64,000 bases of DNA from Hyphomicrobiales bacterium (lineage in GTDB: Bacteria; Pseudomonadota; Alphaproteobacteria; Rhizobiales; Rhizobiaceae), in NCBI GenBank assembly GCA_900466475.1, contig UBMI01000001.1, positions 27,888 through 91,887 on the forward strand. The letters run 5' to 3'. Below, in pieces: positions 41,153 to 50,350 of the stretch. The stretch's first letter is position 1. Every line of letters begins with the position of its first letter. A model generated the notes under the pieces. The model did no database searches. It saw nothing but the letters and a program-made list of their open reading frames with translations, and was not told the origin of the DNA. Both the position numbers and the translations under genes were made by a program.

Positions 41153-42658
41153 ATGGAACTTTTCAGCAATCTCGCTCTCGGCTTCTACACGGCGGCAAGC
41201 CCGGAAAATCTGCTTTTCTGCCTGATCGGTGTGCTGCTCGGCACGCTGATCGGCGTGCTCCCAGGCATTGGTGCGACGGCAACGATCGCCATGCTGCTGC
41301 CCATCACCTTCCAGCTTGAGCCGGTCTCCTCGCTCATCATGCTGGCCGGTATCTATTACGGTGCCCAATACGGCGGCTCGACGACGGCGATCCTCATCAA
41401 CATGCCGGGCGAATCCTCTTCTGCCGTGACTGCCATCGATGGCTATCAGATGGCGCGGAAGGGCAGGGCCGGCGCGGCGCTCGCCATTGCTGCGCTCGGC
41501 TCCTTCTTCGCCGGCTCGGTCTCGACCTTTCTCGTGGCGGTTTTCGCGCCACCGCTGACCGCGATCGCGCTGCAATTCGGCTCGGCGGAATATTTCTCGC
41601 TGATGATCGTCGGCCTCGTTTCTTCCATCGCACTTGCGCATGGCTCGGTCGTCAAGGCGCTGGCGATGGTGGCGCTCGGGCTGCTGCTCGGTCTCGTTGG
41701 CACGGATATCTATACCGGCACGCCGCGCTTCACGCTCGGCATTCGCGAATATGCCGACGGACTGAACTTCGTGGCGCTTGCTGTCGGTGTCTTCGGCATT
41801 GCGGAAATCCTGCGCAATCTGGAAGGGGAGAAGACCCGCACCGTGCTGATGGCAAAAGTCTCGGGGCTGTTGCCATCCAAGGAAGAATTCAAGGAGATGA
41901 TCGCTCCGATCATTCGTGGCACGGTGATCGGCTCGGCGCTTGGCATCCTGCCGGGTGGCGGGGCAATCCTCGCTTCTTTCGCTTCCTATACAGTTGAAAA
42001 GCGCGTTTCCAAGAAACCGGAGGAATTTGGTCACGGAGCGGTTGCGGGCGTCGCTGGGCCGGAATCGGCCAACAATGCGGGCGCGCAGACCTCGTTTATT
42101 CCGCTCTTGACGCTCGGCATTCCAGCGAACCCTGTCATGGCGCTGATGGTCGGCGCGATGATCATCCAGGGCATCGTGCCGGGACCGAACGTGGCGACGG
42201 AACAGCCGGCGCTGTTCTGGGGCATCATCGCTTCCATGTGGATCGGCAACCTGATGCTCGTCATCCTCAACCTGCCGCTAATCGGCCTGTGGGTGAAGCT
42301 GTTGACGGTGCCGTATTACGTGCTCTTCCCCATCATCATGGCCTTCTGCTCGATCGGGGTCTACAGCGTCAATTCCAACGTCTACGATCTCTATGCCGTC
42401 GCCTTCTTCGGCCTCATCGGCTACGTGCTCGCAAAACTCCGCTGCGAGCCGGCGCCGTTGCTGCTCGGCTTCGTGCTCGGGCCGCTGCTCGAGGAAAACC
42501 TGCGGCGTGCCATGATCCTGTCGCGCGGCGACGCGACGACCTTCGTCACACGGCCGATCAGCGCCATCCTGCTGACGATTGCAGTAGCTGTGCTAATCAT
42601 CGTCTTCCTGCCGAGCGTCAAGCGCAAGCGCGAAGAGGTCTTCGTCGAAGAGGCATGA
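41153..42658 (+). CDS. tctA: Tripartite tricarboxylate transporter large membrane subunit
   Basis: A 501-residue membrane protein with about twelve helices. The N-terminal GTLIGVLPGIGATATIAMLLP and the motif YYGAQYGGSTTAILINMPGESS are hallmark sequences of TctA, and a second LGILPGGGAILASFASY with VAGPESANNAGAQTSFIPLLTLGIP repeats them. It is the sodium/proton-coupled permease subunit. GGAGGCGGGT precedes the ATG. A hairpin and then an M20 hydrolase gene follow. Confidence 0.96.
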   Translation: MELFSNLALGFYTAASPENLLFCLIGVLLGTLIGVLPGIGATATIAMLLPITFQLEPVSSLIMLAGIYYGAQYGGSTTAILINMPGESSSAVTAIDGYQMARKGRAGAALAIAALGSFFAGSVSTFLVAVFAPPLTAIALQFGSAEYFSLMIVGLVSSIALAHGSVVKALAMVALGLLLGLVGTDIYTGTPRFTLGIREYADGLNFVALAVGVFGIAEILRNLEGEKTRTVLMAKVSGLLPSKEEFKEMIAPIIRGTVIGSALGILPGGGAILASFASYTVEKRVSKKPEEFGHGAVAGVAGPESANNAGAQTSFIPLLTLGIPANPVMALMVGAMIIQGIVPGPNVATEQPALFWGIIASMWIGNLMLVILNLPLIGLWVKLLTVPYYVLFPIIMAFCSIGVYSVNSNVYDLYAVAFFGLIGYVLAKLRCEPAPLLLGFVLGPLLEENLRRAMILSRGDATTFVTRPISAILLTIAVAVLIIVFLPSVKRKREEVFVEEA

Positions 42659-42704
42659 GGGCTTGCGCTCCAGGCCCGTTTGTTGAAAAAAGAACGATCT
42701 GATG

Positions 42705-42727
42705 CGGGCGCCGTCGGGCGCCCGTTT
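42705..42727 (+). terminator. Hairpin between tctA and the amidohydrolase gene
   Basis: CGGGCGCC, loop GTCG, GGCGCCCG, followed by TTTC. The T-run is short, so this may only reduce read-through from tct into the hydrolase gene. Confidence 0.5.
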
Positions 42728-42750
42728 CGCTTGACAGGATATCCAGGCTC

Positions 42751-43926
42751 ATGAGCATCCCCGCCCGGATCAGCAACGATCTGCCTTTTCTCACCACCCT
42801 TCGCCGCGATCTGCATGCCCATCCCGAGCTGGGATTCGAGGAGGAGCGCACCAGCGATATCGTTGCCAAGCTCCTCAAAGAGGCGGGTATCCAAGTGCAC
42901 CGCGGCCTCGGTGGAACCGGTGTCGTCGGAACGCTGCAGATCGGCAATGGCACGCGCACGATCGGGCTGAGAGCAGACATGGATGCGCTCGCCATGCCGG
43001 AGACGTCGGATCGCCCTTACAAGTCGACCGTGCCGGGCAAGATGCATGCCTGCGGTCATGACGGGCATACGGTAATGCTGCTTGGCGCGGCACGGCATCT
43101 GGCTGAAACGCGCGGTTTTTCCGGCACTGTCCATTTCATCTTCCAACCGGCCGAAGAGGGCCGTGGCGGTGCGAAGCGCATGGTAGAGGAGGGTTTGTTC
43201 AAGCAGTTTCCCTGCGATGCCATCTATGGGCTGCACAATATGCCAGGGCTTGCCGTCGATGAAATTGCCGTTGTCGAGGGGCCGCAGCTTGCGTCTTCGG
43301 ACAGCTGGCGCGTCCGCTTCCGTGGGACAGGCACCCACGGCGCAAAGCCGCATCTCGGCCGCGACCCGATTACCGCTGCCGGCACCTTCCTGTCGTCGCT
43401 ACAAACCATCGTCGGGCGCGTCGTCGATCCGCTTCAGCCAGCCGTCGTCAGCGCCTGCTCGGTCCAGGCCGGCAACCCGAAGGCCTTGAACGTCATCCCC
43501 GACATTGTCGAGATCGGCGGGACGGCGCGGGCTTATGCGCCCGAAGTACGCGATCAGCTTGAGGCCGAAATCGGCCGTCTGGCGCGCGGCACGGCCGCCA
43601 TGTTCGGCATTTTGGCAGACTATGAATTCGAGCGCCGCATTCCGCCGGTCGTCAATAATGCGGATGCGGCGGCGCGAGCGCTTGGTGCCGCACAGGCAGT
43701 GTTCGGCGAAAAGGTGCGTACCAGCTTTCCGCCGTCGACTGCTGGGGATGATTTCGCTTTCTTCGGACAAAATGCGCCCGGCTGTTATGTCTGGCTCGGC
43801 AATGGCCCGGCCGTCGATGGAGCACTGCATCACAATACGGCCTACGACTTCAACGACGAGGCGCTGGGATATGGTGTGGCTTACTGGGTGTCACTGGTGG
43901 AGCGAGAGCTCAAGGCTCAGGCGTAG
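42751..43926 (+). CDS. M20 family amidohydrolase (hippurate hydrolase-like)
   Basis: A 391-residue metal-dependent hydrolase. The metal and catalytic motifs are visible: LRRDLHAHPELGFEE, LRADMDALAM, HACGHDGHTVMLLGA, FQPAEEGRGGAKRM, GLHNMP and near the end TAGDDFAFF. Such enzymes remove acyl groups from N-acyl amino acids or hydrolyse conjugated amides. It follows tctCBA on the same strand by 92 bases, so the transporter may import its substrate or product. There is no signal peptide. Confidence 0.93.
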   Translation: MSIPARISNDLPFLTTLRRDLHAHPELGFEEERTSDIVAKLLKEAGIQVHRGLGGTGVVGTLQIGNGTRTIGLRADMDALAMPETSDRPYKSTVPGKMHACGHDGHTVMLLGAARHLAETRGFSGTVHFIFQPAEEGRGGAKRMVEEGLFKQFPCDAIYGLHNMPGLAVDEIAVVEGPQLASSDSWRVRFRGTGTHGAKPHLGRDPITAAGTFLSSLQTIVGRVVDPLQPAVVSACSVQAGNPKALNVIPDIVEIGGTARAYAPEVRDQLEAEIGRLARGTAAMFGILADYEFERRIPPVVNNADAAARALGAAQAVFGEKVRTSFPPSTAGDDFAFFGQNAPGCYVWLGNGPAVDGALHHNTAYDFNDEALGYGVAYWVSLVERELKAQA

Positions 43927-43932
43927 GTCGCC

Positions 43933-45720
43933 TCAGAAGGTTTCCAGAATTGGGTTTTCCAGTACCTTGCCAGTGGTGACATCGGCAATGCCGCGGTCGG
44001 TCTGGTGGGGGCCGATGTTGCAGGCCAGCGTGGCCCCGAAGCACGCCTTGAAGACCAGGTAGGGTGGCTGCCAGTCGACGATTTTCTCCATGGCCTTGCG
44101 GATGTCGGCGAAGCTTTCGGCGGTTTTCTGCAGGGAGCCATCGGTTACGAGGCCGGAGAGCGGCAGGGGCAGCAGTGCTTCGATGCGGCCGTCCTTTGCG
44201 ACGGCCATGCCGCCGCCGGCTTCGATGACAGCGTTTGCCGCAATCGCCATATCTTGCGCATTTCCGCCGAAGACGGTGAGGTTATGGCTGTCGTGCGAGA
44301 CGGTGGTACAGAAGGCGCCGCGCCACTCACCCCAGCCGGTCAGAAAGCCGACACGCGGCTTGCCGTCAGCCAACCCGTGACGATGTGCAACTGCTATCAT
44401 GGCGCTGCCGGCCGGCGGCACAACGAAGCCGTCGCGGACATCGGCAACTGCTTCGCCCCACTGCGTAAAACGTGGACGGTCGATCGTCGCAAGGCGGAGT
44501 TTGGTGCCGTTGGCGGGAATGCGGAAGTCGTCTTCGGCAAGCGCTGCGAGCTTGACCGAATGCATGAGCGGCGTGGCATCGAGCGGTTGGATCGGATCCT
44601 TGACCGCGCCGTTCTCGGCAACCAGCCGACCGCCGGCGATGACGGCGCGGGCGGTAAAATCGGTCATGTCCTCGAATAGTACGATATCGGCGCGGCGACC
44701 GGGTGCGATGAGCCCGAGGTCGGTACGCTTCATGCGCTGTGCGGCGTTGAAGGTGGCGGCGCGTAGTGCCCATTCCGGGCGCATGCCGTAGCGGACGAGG
44801 CGGCGCAGGACATCATCGAGGCCGCCATTCTGATAGAGTTCATCGGGAAAGACATCATCGGTACAGAGCGTGACCGTCGGCGGAAGGTGGCCGATGTCGT
44901 TCAATGCCTCGACGAATTCCTCCAGCAGATGGTCGTGCGAGCCGCGCAGCTCGATCGTCATGCCGGCGGCCAGCTTCTGCAGCAGATCGGCGCCTGATGT
45001 CAGCTCGTGATCGGAGGTGATGCCGGCGGCCATGAAAGCGTTGAGGTCGGCTCCGTCAAGCCCGCGGGCATGGCCGCAGACGAGCTTGCCGGAGGCAAGA
45101 CCTGCATTGACGATATCGGTCATGCGCGGATCGCCGTCGATGACGCCCCGCATGTTCATGACCTCTGCCACGCCGCCGATTGCCGGTGAGCGCAGCAGCT
45201 CGGCGATAACAGCGGCGTCGAAGTCTGCTCCTGCCAGCTCAAGTCCGGGTGCTGACGGCACGCAAGAAGGAGCAAGCAGGATCATGCGCAGCGGCAGATT
45301 GCGTGAGGCTTCGATCGCCCAGCGCACGCCGTCCAGGCCGTGGACGTTGCCGAATTCATGCGGATCCCAGACGATCGTCGTCACACCGCGCGGCAACACA
45401 GCTTCGGCATATTCAGCCGGCGTAACCATCGAGCTTTCGATATGCATATGCGTATCGATGAGGCCGGGCGAGACGATGGCGCCCGTTGCATCGAGCACTT
45501 TCGCGGCATCCGTGCGGCTTGCTGGCGCATGAACACTTGCGATCATCGCACCGACGAGGCCGATATCGGCCTCGCGGATCAGGCCGGTGACGGCATCGAG
45601 GATGCGGCCGCCGGTGACAAGCACATCAAAGGGGCTGTCGCCGCGCGCAGCCGCCACAGCGCGGGCGCGTAATGCCGGTTCGTTGAGATCGGCGGGTTCC
45701 TGGCGCGGGTTTGCAGTCAT
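43933..45720 (-). CDS. ade: Adenine deaminase
   Basis: A 595-residue amidohydrolase-superfamily enzyme converting adenine to hypoxanthine and ammonia. The metal-site motif SPGLIDTHMHIESSMVTP, then VWDPHEFGNVHG, HARGLDGADLNAFMAAGITSDHE and LCTDDVFPDELY are characteristic of Ade rather than of adenosine deaminase. Its start overlaps the nucleoside hydrolase stop by four bases (TCAT on the plus strand). It is the last gene of a seven-gene minus-strand operon that begins with a LacI regulator. Confidence 0.95.
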   Translation of the reverse strand: MTANPRQEPADLNEPALRARAVAAARGDSPFDVLVTGGRILDAVTGLIREADIGLVGAMIASVHAPASRTDAAKVLDATGAIVSPGLIDTHMHIESSMVTPAEYAEAVLPRGVTTIVWDPHEFGNVHGLDGVRWAIEASRNLPLRMILLAPSCVPSAPGLELAGADFDAAVIAELLRSPAIGGVAEVMNMRGVIDGDPRMTDIVNAGLASGKLVCGHARGLDGADLNAFMAAGITSDHELTSGADLLQKLAAGMTIELRGSHDHLLEEFVEALNDIGHLPPTVTLCTDDVFPDELYQNGGLDDVLRRLVRYGMRPEWALRAATFNAAQRMKRTDLGLIAPGRRADIVLFEDMTDFTARAVIAGGRLVAENGAVKDPIQPLDATPLMHSVKLAALAEDDFRIPANGTKLRLATIDRPRFTQWGEAVADVRDGFVVPPAGSAMIAVAHRHGLADGKPRVGFLTGWGEWRGAFCTTVSHDSHNLTVFGGNAQDMAIAANAVIEAGGGMAVAKDGRIEALLPLPLSGLVTDGSLQKTAESFADIRKAMEKIVDWQPPYLVFKACFGATLACNIGPHQTDRGIADVTTGKVLENPILETF

Positions 45721-46637
45721 TTGCGGGCCTCATTGACCAGGGCGGCGAGAATGATGACACGCGCCATATCGGCATCGATGTCAGCGGCGAACTCAGCGTT
45801 GAACGCTGCGTGGGTGGCGCGGGTTTCAACGACGGTGCGACCGCGCGTATATTGCCCCTGCAGTTCCGCATCGATGCGGGCAGGGCGAAAGCTCACCGCC
45901 TGCGGAGCGACGAAGGCGACGGCGGCAGAGGGATCGTAGATCGCCATGGCAGGACGGCCGCGGCTGGTGCCAATCCTGATGTAGCCGGCAAACATATCGG
46001 CGATCAGCTCGGCATTGACACCGCCGGCGGTACGGACCGGATCGGCGTCCTCAGGTTTTGCCAGAACCTTGCGGCAAAGATCGAGATCGACCATGCGCAG
46101 CGGCAGATTGTGGGCGATGACGATTGCCAGTGCTTCGGGGTCGGCGAGCGCATTGAATTCCGCCGAGGCCGTGTGGTTGCCGATGGTGACGCCGCCGCCC
46201 ATCCAGACGAGTTCGGTGATGCGGGCGGCGAGATCGGGGCGGGCGAGCGCCAGTGCGGCGATATTCGTCAGCGGCCCGAGCGCCAGGATACGATGAGGGC
46301 CTTCCAGTTCAAGCCAGCGGCAAAGGGCGATAAAGGCGTCGCTGTCCGGCAGGCTCGGGGCCGGCGGCAGGTGCCCGCCTGTTGTCGGGATACCGCTCTC
46401 GCCGAGCACCGCCTGTGCCGTCTCGAGCTTGCCGAGAACGGGCATTTCGCGGCCGGTGTGGATTGGGAACGTCCAGCCGAAAGCCTTGGCGGCTCCCGCC
46501 GCGTTGGTGCGCACCTGCGACAGCGGCGTATTGCCGAAAACCAGCGAGACGCCGTCAATGTCGAGTTCGGCATTCGTCACCACCATGATGGCAGCGATAT
46601 CGTCGAACCCCATGTCCGTGTCGATCCAGACGCCCAT
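45717..46637 (-). CDS. Nucleoside hydrolase (inosine/uridine-preferring family)
   Basis: A 306-residue cytoplasmic enzyme that cleaves ribonucleosides to base plus ribose. The N-terminal calcium site reads VWIDTDMGFDDIAAIM, the DTDxGxDD motif with Met for the usual Pro. Other family parts are LALGPLTNIAALAL, WMGGGV and EFNALADPEAL, and the C-terminal MAIYDPSAAVAFVAP carries the last Asp ligand. The ATG at 46637 is 4 bases after the ABC ATPase stop. Context with adenine deaminase points to purine nucleosides. Confidence 0.94.
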   Translation of the reverse strand: MGVWIDTDMGFDDIAAIMVVTNAELDIDGVSLVFGNTPLSQVRTNAAGAAKAFGWTFPIHTGREMPVLGKLETAQAVLGESGIPTTGGHLPPAPSLPDSDAFIALCRWLELEGPHRILALGPLTNIAALALARPDLAARITELVWMGGGVTIGNHTASAEFNALADPEALAIVIAHNLPLRMVDLDLCRKVLAKPEDADPVRTAGGVNAELIADMFAGYIRIGTSRGRPAMAIYDPSAAVAFVAPQAVSFRPARIDAELQGQYTRGRTVVETRATHAAFNAEFAADIDADMARVIILAALVNEARK

Positions 46638-46641
46638 GATC

Positions 46642-47667
46642 TCACCCGAAACGCTTGAGGCTTGCGGAAGCCGCGACCGGCAGGTCGAAGGCGATCGTGC
46701 TGCCGAGTTCGTGTTGCGGCAGGGCTGCGTCCACTTCGGCCTTGATCGGGCCGAGCGAGCTGTCCAGCAGATATTCACGGCTGTTGCCGGCAAAGGACGT
46801 GCCGCGCACGGTGCCCTGGAAAGGACCAGAACCAAGGATCACCGCACGCGGCCGCCAGGCCAGGCCTGCCGCACCGTCGGGCGCTGCGGCCGAAAGAGCG
46901 ACTGCGCCACCAGGCGTCGCGAGCTTTCCGTCCGTCAGCGCAAAGACATTCTCGAAGCCGACGAAATCGGCAACGAAGGAAGAAACAGGTCTGTTGTAGA
47001 TGTCTTCGGGCGTGCCGATCTGCTCTATGCCGCCGTTCAGCATGACGATGATGCGGTCGGCAAGGGCAAGCGCTTCCGCCTGGTCATGGGTGACAAAGAT
47101 CATCGTCACGCCCGTCTCCTTCTGGACACGCTGCAACTCGGCGCGCATTTCAAGGCGCAGGCGGGCGTCGAGATTTGAAAGCGGCTCGTCGAGCAGCAGC
47201 ACCTTTGGCTCCATGACCATGGAGCGCGCGAGCGCCACACGTTGCTGCTGGCCGCCGGAGAGCTCGCCCGGTTTGCGGCCGGCGAATTTTGCGAGGCCGA
47301 CGGATTTGATGCCGGCATTGACCTTGCCGTCCAGATCATCACCACGAAGGCCCTTCAGCCGCAGTCCGAAGGCAACGTTTTCATAAACGGTCAGATGCGG
47401 GAAAAGCGCGTAGGACTGGAAGACGAGGCCGACAGCGCGTTTGTTGGCGGAGACGCGGGTGATATCGGCGCCATCGAGATTGATGCGGCCGGAGGCCGGA
47501 TTCAGCAGGCCGGCGATGGCGCGCATCGTCGTCGTCTTGCCGCAGCCGGAAGGGCCGAGAAGCGCCACCAGTTCGCCCCTGGTGATCGACAGGTCGAGGT
47601 CCTTCACCGCGACCGTATCGCCATAGGCCAGCGTCAGCTTGTCGAGTTGAAGGTAGGCATCAGACAT
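46642..47667 (-). CDS. ABC transporter ATPase, PotA/FbpC-like
   Basis: A 341-residue ATPase. Walker A GPSGCGKTT, Q-loop LVFQSYALFPHLTVYENV, signature LSGGQQQRVALARSM, Walker B VLLLDEPLSNLDARLR and switch His in FVTHDQAEALALADR are all intact. A C-terminal TOBE-type domain (about 240-341) is present, as in polyamine and iron ATPases. Its start overlaps the permease gene by 8 bases. It powers the nucleoside-linked ABC importer of this operon. Confidence 0.95.
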   Translation of the reverse strand: MSDAYLQLDKLTLAYGDTVAVKDLDLSITRGELVALLGPSGCGKTTTMRAIAGLLNPASGRINLDGADITRVSANKRAVGLVFQSYALFPHLTVYENVAFGLRLKGLRGDDLDGKVNAGIKSVGLAKFAGRKPGELSGGQQQRVALARSMVMEPKVLLLDEPLSNLDARLRLEMRAELQRVQKETGVTMIFVTHDQAEALALADRIIVMLNGGIEQIGTPEDIYNRPVSSFVADFVGFENVFALTDGKLATPGGAVALSAAAPDGAAGLAWRPRAVILGSGPFQGTVRGTSFAGNSREYLLDSSLGPIKAEVDAALPQHELGSTIAFDLPVAASASLKRFG

Positions 47668-48439
47668 AGCGAGAGAATCCCAGGAAGCGTTCGGCGAGGA
47701 AGACGATGCCGATCGAAAGGAAGGCGAGCAGCGCCGAAAGCGCCGCAATGGAGGGGTCGTAGGTGGTTTCCATGTAGCCCAGCATGTCGATCGGCAGCGT
47801 GCGCACGCCAGGGCCGGAGAGGAAGAGGGAGACCGGAACCTGATTGAAGCTGGTGACGAAGCCGAGGATGAAGGCAGCCAGAATGCCGCCGCGGATATTC
47901 GGCATCACGACGCGGAAGAAGGCGCCGAGCCGTGAGGAACCGAGCAGGACGGCCGCTTCCTCGATATCGGAGCGCAGGTTACCGAGGCTTGCGGACACGA
48001 CACGCACGGCATAGGGCAGCACCAGGGCGGTATGGGCGAAGAAGAGCGCCAGTGTGATATTGAAGCCGAAGGGCACGACGAGATAGCGCAGCAGCGCCAG
48101 GCCGACGATGATGCCTGGCACGATGATCGGCAGCGAGACGATGGTTCTGACCGTTTCCGAACCCGGCAGCCGATAGCGCGCTAGCGCATAGGCGGCGGGA
48201 ATGCCAAGGATGAGGGCTGCCAGCGTCCCGAAGACCGCCAGGAACATCGACATGGCAAAGCTGTCGCGGAAGCTATCGATGGTGAAGACCTTGGCAACCC
48301 AGCGCAGCGACAGGCCCTGCGGCGGGAAGGCCAGCGTGTCGCCGGCGGAAAGCGAAGCCGCGATGATGATCAGAAAGGGGCCGATCAGGAAGACCAACAG
48401 CAGGAACAGCACGACAGGCGAAAGGAGGCGGATGCTCAT
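47660..48439 (-). CDS. ABC transporter permease, PotC-like
   Basis: A 259-residue membrane subunit with about six helices. The cytoplasmic EAA loop reads EEAAVLLGSSRLGAFFRVVMPNIRGGI at about 180-205, next to the conserved G. It overlaps the previous permease gene by four bases and the ATPase gene by eight. Similar to the second permease of spermidine/putrescine-type importers. Confidence 0.94.
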   Translation of the reverse strand: MSIRLLSPVVLFLLLVFLIGPFLIIIAASLSAGDTLAFPPQGLSLRWVAKVFTIDSFRDSFAMSMFLAVFGTLAALILGIPAAYALARYRLPGSETVRTIVSLPIIVPGIIVGLALLRYLVVPFGFNITLALFFAHTALVLPYAVRVVSASLGNLRSDIEEAAVLLGSSRLGAFFRVVMPNIRGGILAAFILGFVTSFNQVPVSLFLSGPGVRTLPIDMLGYMETTYDPSIAALSALLAFLSIGIVFLAERFLGFSRYV

Positions 48440-49263
48440 CGGCGGTTCCTCGCGGTCGCAAGGCGTTTCAGCAGGATATTGGCGGCAAAGCTCATGACGA
48501 TCAGGATGAAGGCGATGACACTCGCCGAGACGAAATTATTGGCGACGGAAACCTGCTGGTACATCAGCGTCTCCAGCATCAGCACCTTGGAGCCGCCGAG
48601 AATGGCGGGCGTGATATAGGCCGTCAGCGAGCCGGTGAAGACCAGCGTGCCGCCGACGACGAGGCCTTCCCTGGTGAGCGGCAGAATGACCTTCCAGAAA
48701 ACCTGGAACCAGTTGGCGCCGAGCACGCGGGCGGCGGGAATGGCATCCTTCGGCATGTTCTCGAGTGCGCTGATGAGCGACAGGATCATCAGCGGCAGGA
48801 AAAGCTGCAGGAGGCCGATAAAGACGGCAGTCTCGGTGAAGAGCAGGCGCAGCGGCTCCGCGCTCAGACCCAGGCCGGTGATCGCTTCATTGACGATGCC
48901 GGTGCGGCCGAGAATGACAATCCAGGCATAGGTGCGCGCAACCGGCGAGATCATCAGCGGCAGAGTGACGAGCCCGATCATGCGGCCCTTGCCCTTCGGA
49001 GGAAGATTGACGATTGCAAAGGCGGCGGCATAACCGATGATGGCCGACACCGCCGTCACTTCCAGGCCGAGCCGGAAGGTGCGGAAGAAAACGGTGCGGT
49101 TCAGCGTTTGCGAGAAGAAATCCGTATAGGCGGCGAGCGTCCACGCGCCGTCGCTGCGAAAGCCTTCGGAGAGTAGGATCGCGACGGGCAGCAGAAAGAC
49201 TACGGCAGCGAAGATCGCGGCCGGCAGGGCAAGCGCCAGGGCTTCTGCTCGGTTCTGGAACAT
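48436..49263 (-). CDS. ABC transporter permease, PotB-like
   Basis: A 275-residue membrane subunit with about six helices, beginning with a long hydrophobic segment (ALALALPAAIFAAVVFLLPVAIL). The EAA loop is AIPAARVLGANWFQVFWKVILPLTREG. It is 63 bases downstream of the binding-protein gene, with a stable hairpin in that gap, and overlaps the PotC-like gene by ATGA. Confidence 0.94.
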   Translation of the reverse strand: MFQNRAEALALALPAAIFAAVVFLLPVAILLSEGFRSDGAWTLAAYTDFFSQTLNRTVFFRTFRLGLEVTAVSAIIGYAAAFAIVNLPPKGKGRMIGLVTLPLMISPVARTYAWIVILGRTGIVNEAITGLGLSAEPLRLLFTETAVFIGLLQLFLPLMILSLISALENMPKDAIPAARVLGANWFQVFWKVILPLTREGLVVGGTLVFTGSLTAYITPAILGGSKVLMLETLMYQQVSVANNFVSASVIAFILIVMSFAANILLKRLATARNRR

Positions 49264-49288
49264 GAGACGCCTTTCGAGCGGGGAAGGG

Positions 49289-49312
49289 CGGTCCCGGTGG
49301 GTGCCGGGACCG
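49289..49312 (-). repeat. 9-bp perfect hairpin after the binding-protein gene
   Basis: CGGTCCCGG, loop TGGGTG, CCGGGACCG, without a T-run. It lies in the 63-base gap between the binding-protein and permease genes and probably stabilises the upstream mRNA so that binding protein exceeds permease. Confidence 0.7.
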
Positions 49313-49326
49313 ATGTCAGCAGAGGC

Positions 49327-50349
49327 TTACTGGCCGACCTTTTCGTTCCATTCCTTCAGCCAGCCATTGCGGTTGTCGAGTGCGGCTGCGGACGGGATCA
49401 GCTTCAGGTTCTTGGCGGTGTCTTCGCCATAGGTGATGTTGTTTGCGACCTTGTCGGAGACCTTGACCTCCTTGTTCGCCGGGCTGTCGATGAGCTTTTC
49501 GGCGAGCTTGGTCTGGACGTCGGTCGAGAGCCAGAAGTCCATGAACTGCAGGGCGAGATCCTGGTTCTTCGAACCCTTGGTCATGACCAATACGTTCATG
49601 CCGCCGGTCTGGCCTTCCTTCGGGGTTGCCCAGGCAACGGGAAGGTCGAGCTTGGTGAAGCCTGCCCAGGAGAAACGGCCGATCGGAGCGGCCCAGATCT
49701 CCTCCTGCTGCATCAGCTGCACGAGCTGGGAAGACTTTTCATAGAAGGTAACGATCTCGTCCTTCTTTTCGCCGAGCGCTTCGATCGGCGCCTTGAGATC
49801 AGGCGTGTCGTTGCCGAGTGCGAGACCAAGCATGTAGAGCGCCGGCGGGCCCTGGTTGGTCGTAACGTTCGGGAAGGCGACGTGGCCGACATATTCCGGC
49901 TTCAGGAGATCGGCCCAGGACTCGATCTTCATCTTGTCCGAGCGGTAGGCAATGGAGGTGGCATAGAAAGTGTAGCCGACGCTCATGCCATCACCGTTCG
50001 GATCCTTGGCGACATCGTAGAGCCTGGAGAAATTTTCAAGCTTGGAGGTATCGATCTTGTCGATCAGGCCGGCGCGGGAAGCCGCAAGGCCATCGGCCAT
50101 GGAGACGGCAGCAAGATCGACGACCGGATTGGCCTTGTTGGCTTCCATCTTGGCGAGGCGCTCGACGCTGTTGCCGGTTTCGACAACGAGCTTGCAGCCG
50201 CACTTGGCTTCGAAGGGGTCATAGACGATCGTCTTGTAATCGTCCTGCGCAAAGGCATAGACGGAAATGGTCAGCGTGCGTTCCTGTGCAGCTGCACCGA
50301 GAGGGAAAAGCGCGACTAGCGCCACTGATGCAATAAGAGCTTTCTTCAT
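49327..50349 (-). CDS. ABC transporter periplasmic binding protein, PotD-like
   Basis: A 340-residue exported protein. The signal peptide MKKALIASVALVALFPLGAAAQ is followed by RTLTISVYAFAQDDYKTIVY, the start of a type II binding-protein fold of the polyamine/iron class, with FPNVTTNQGPPALYML and FMDFWLSTDVQTKLAEK later. A CGC Cys pair (about residues 50-52) may form a disulfide. It starts 1 base after the LacI stop. The ligand is inferred from the linked nucleoside hydrolase and adenine deaminase genes, not read from the sequence. Confidence 0.92.
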   Translation of the reverse strand: MKKALIASVALVALFPLGAAAQERTLTISVYAFAQDDYKTIVYDPFEAKCGCKLVVETGNSVERLAKMEANKANPVVDLAAVSMADGLAASRAGLIDKIDTSKLENFSRLYDVAKDPNGDGMSVGYTFYATSIAYRSDKMKIESWADLLKPEYVGHVAFPNVTTNQGPPALYMLGLALGNDTPDLKAPIEALGEKKDEIVTFYEKSSQLVQLMQQEEIWAAPIGRFSWAGFTKLDLPVAWATPKEGQTGGMNVLVMTKGSKNQDLALQFMDFWLSTDVQTKLAEKLIDSPANKEVKVSDKVANNITYGEDTAKNLKLIPSAAALDNRNGWLKEWNEKVGQ

Positions 50350-50350
50350 T

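Noticed and set aside
49297..50319. 340-codon plus-strand frame opposite the binding-protein gene
   Set aside because: The minus strand has a proper signal peptide and fold; the plus frame has neither start site nor recognisable domain.
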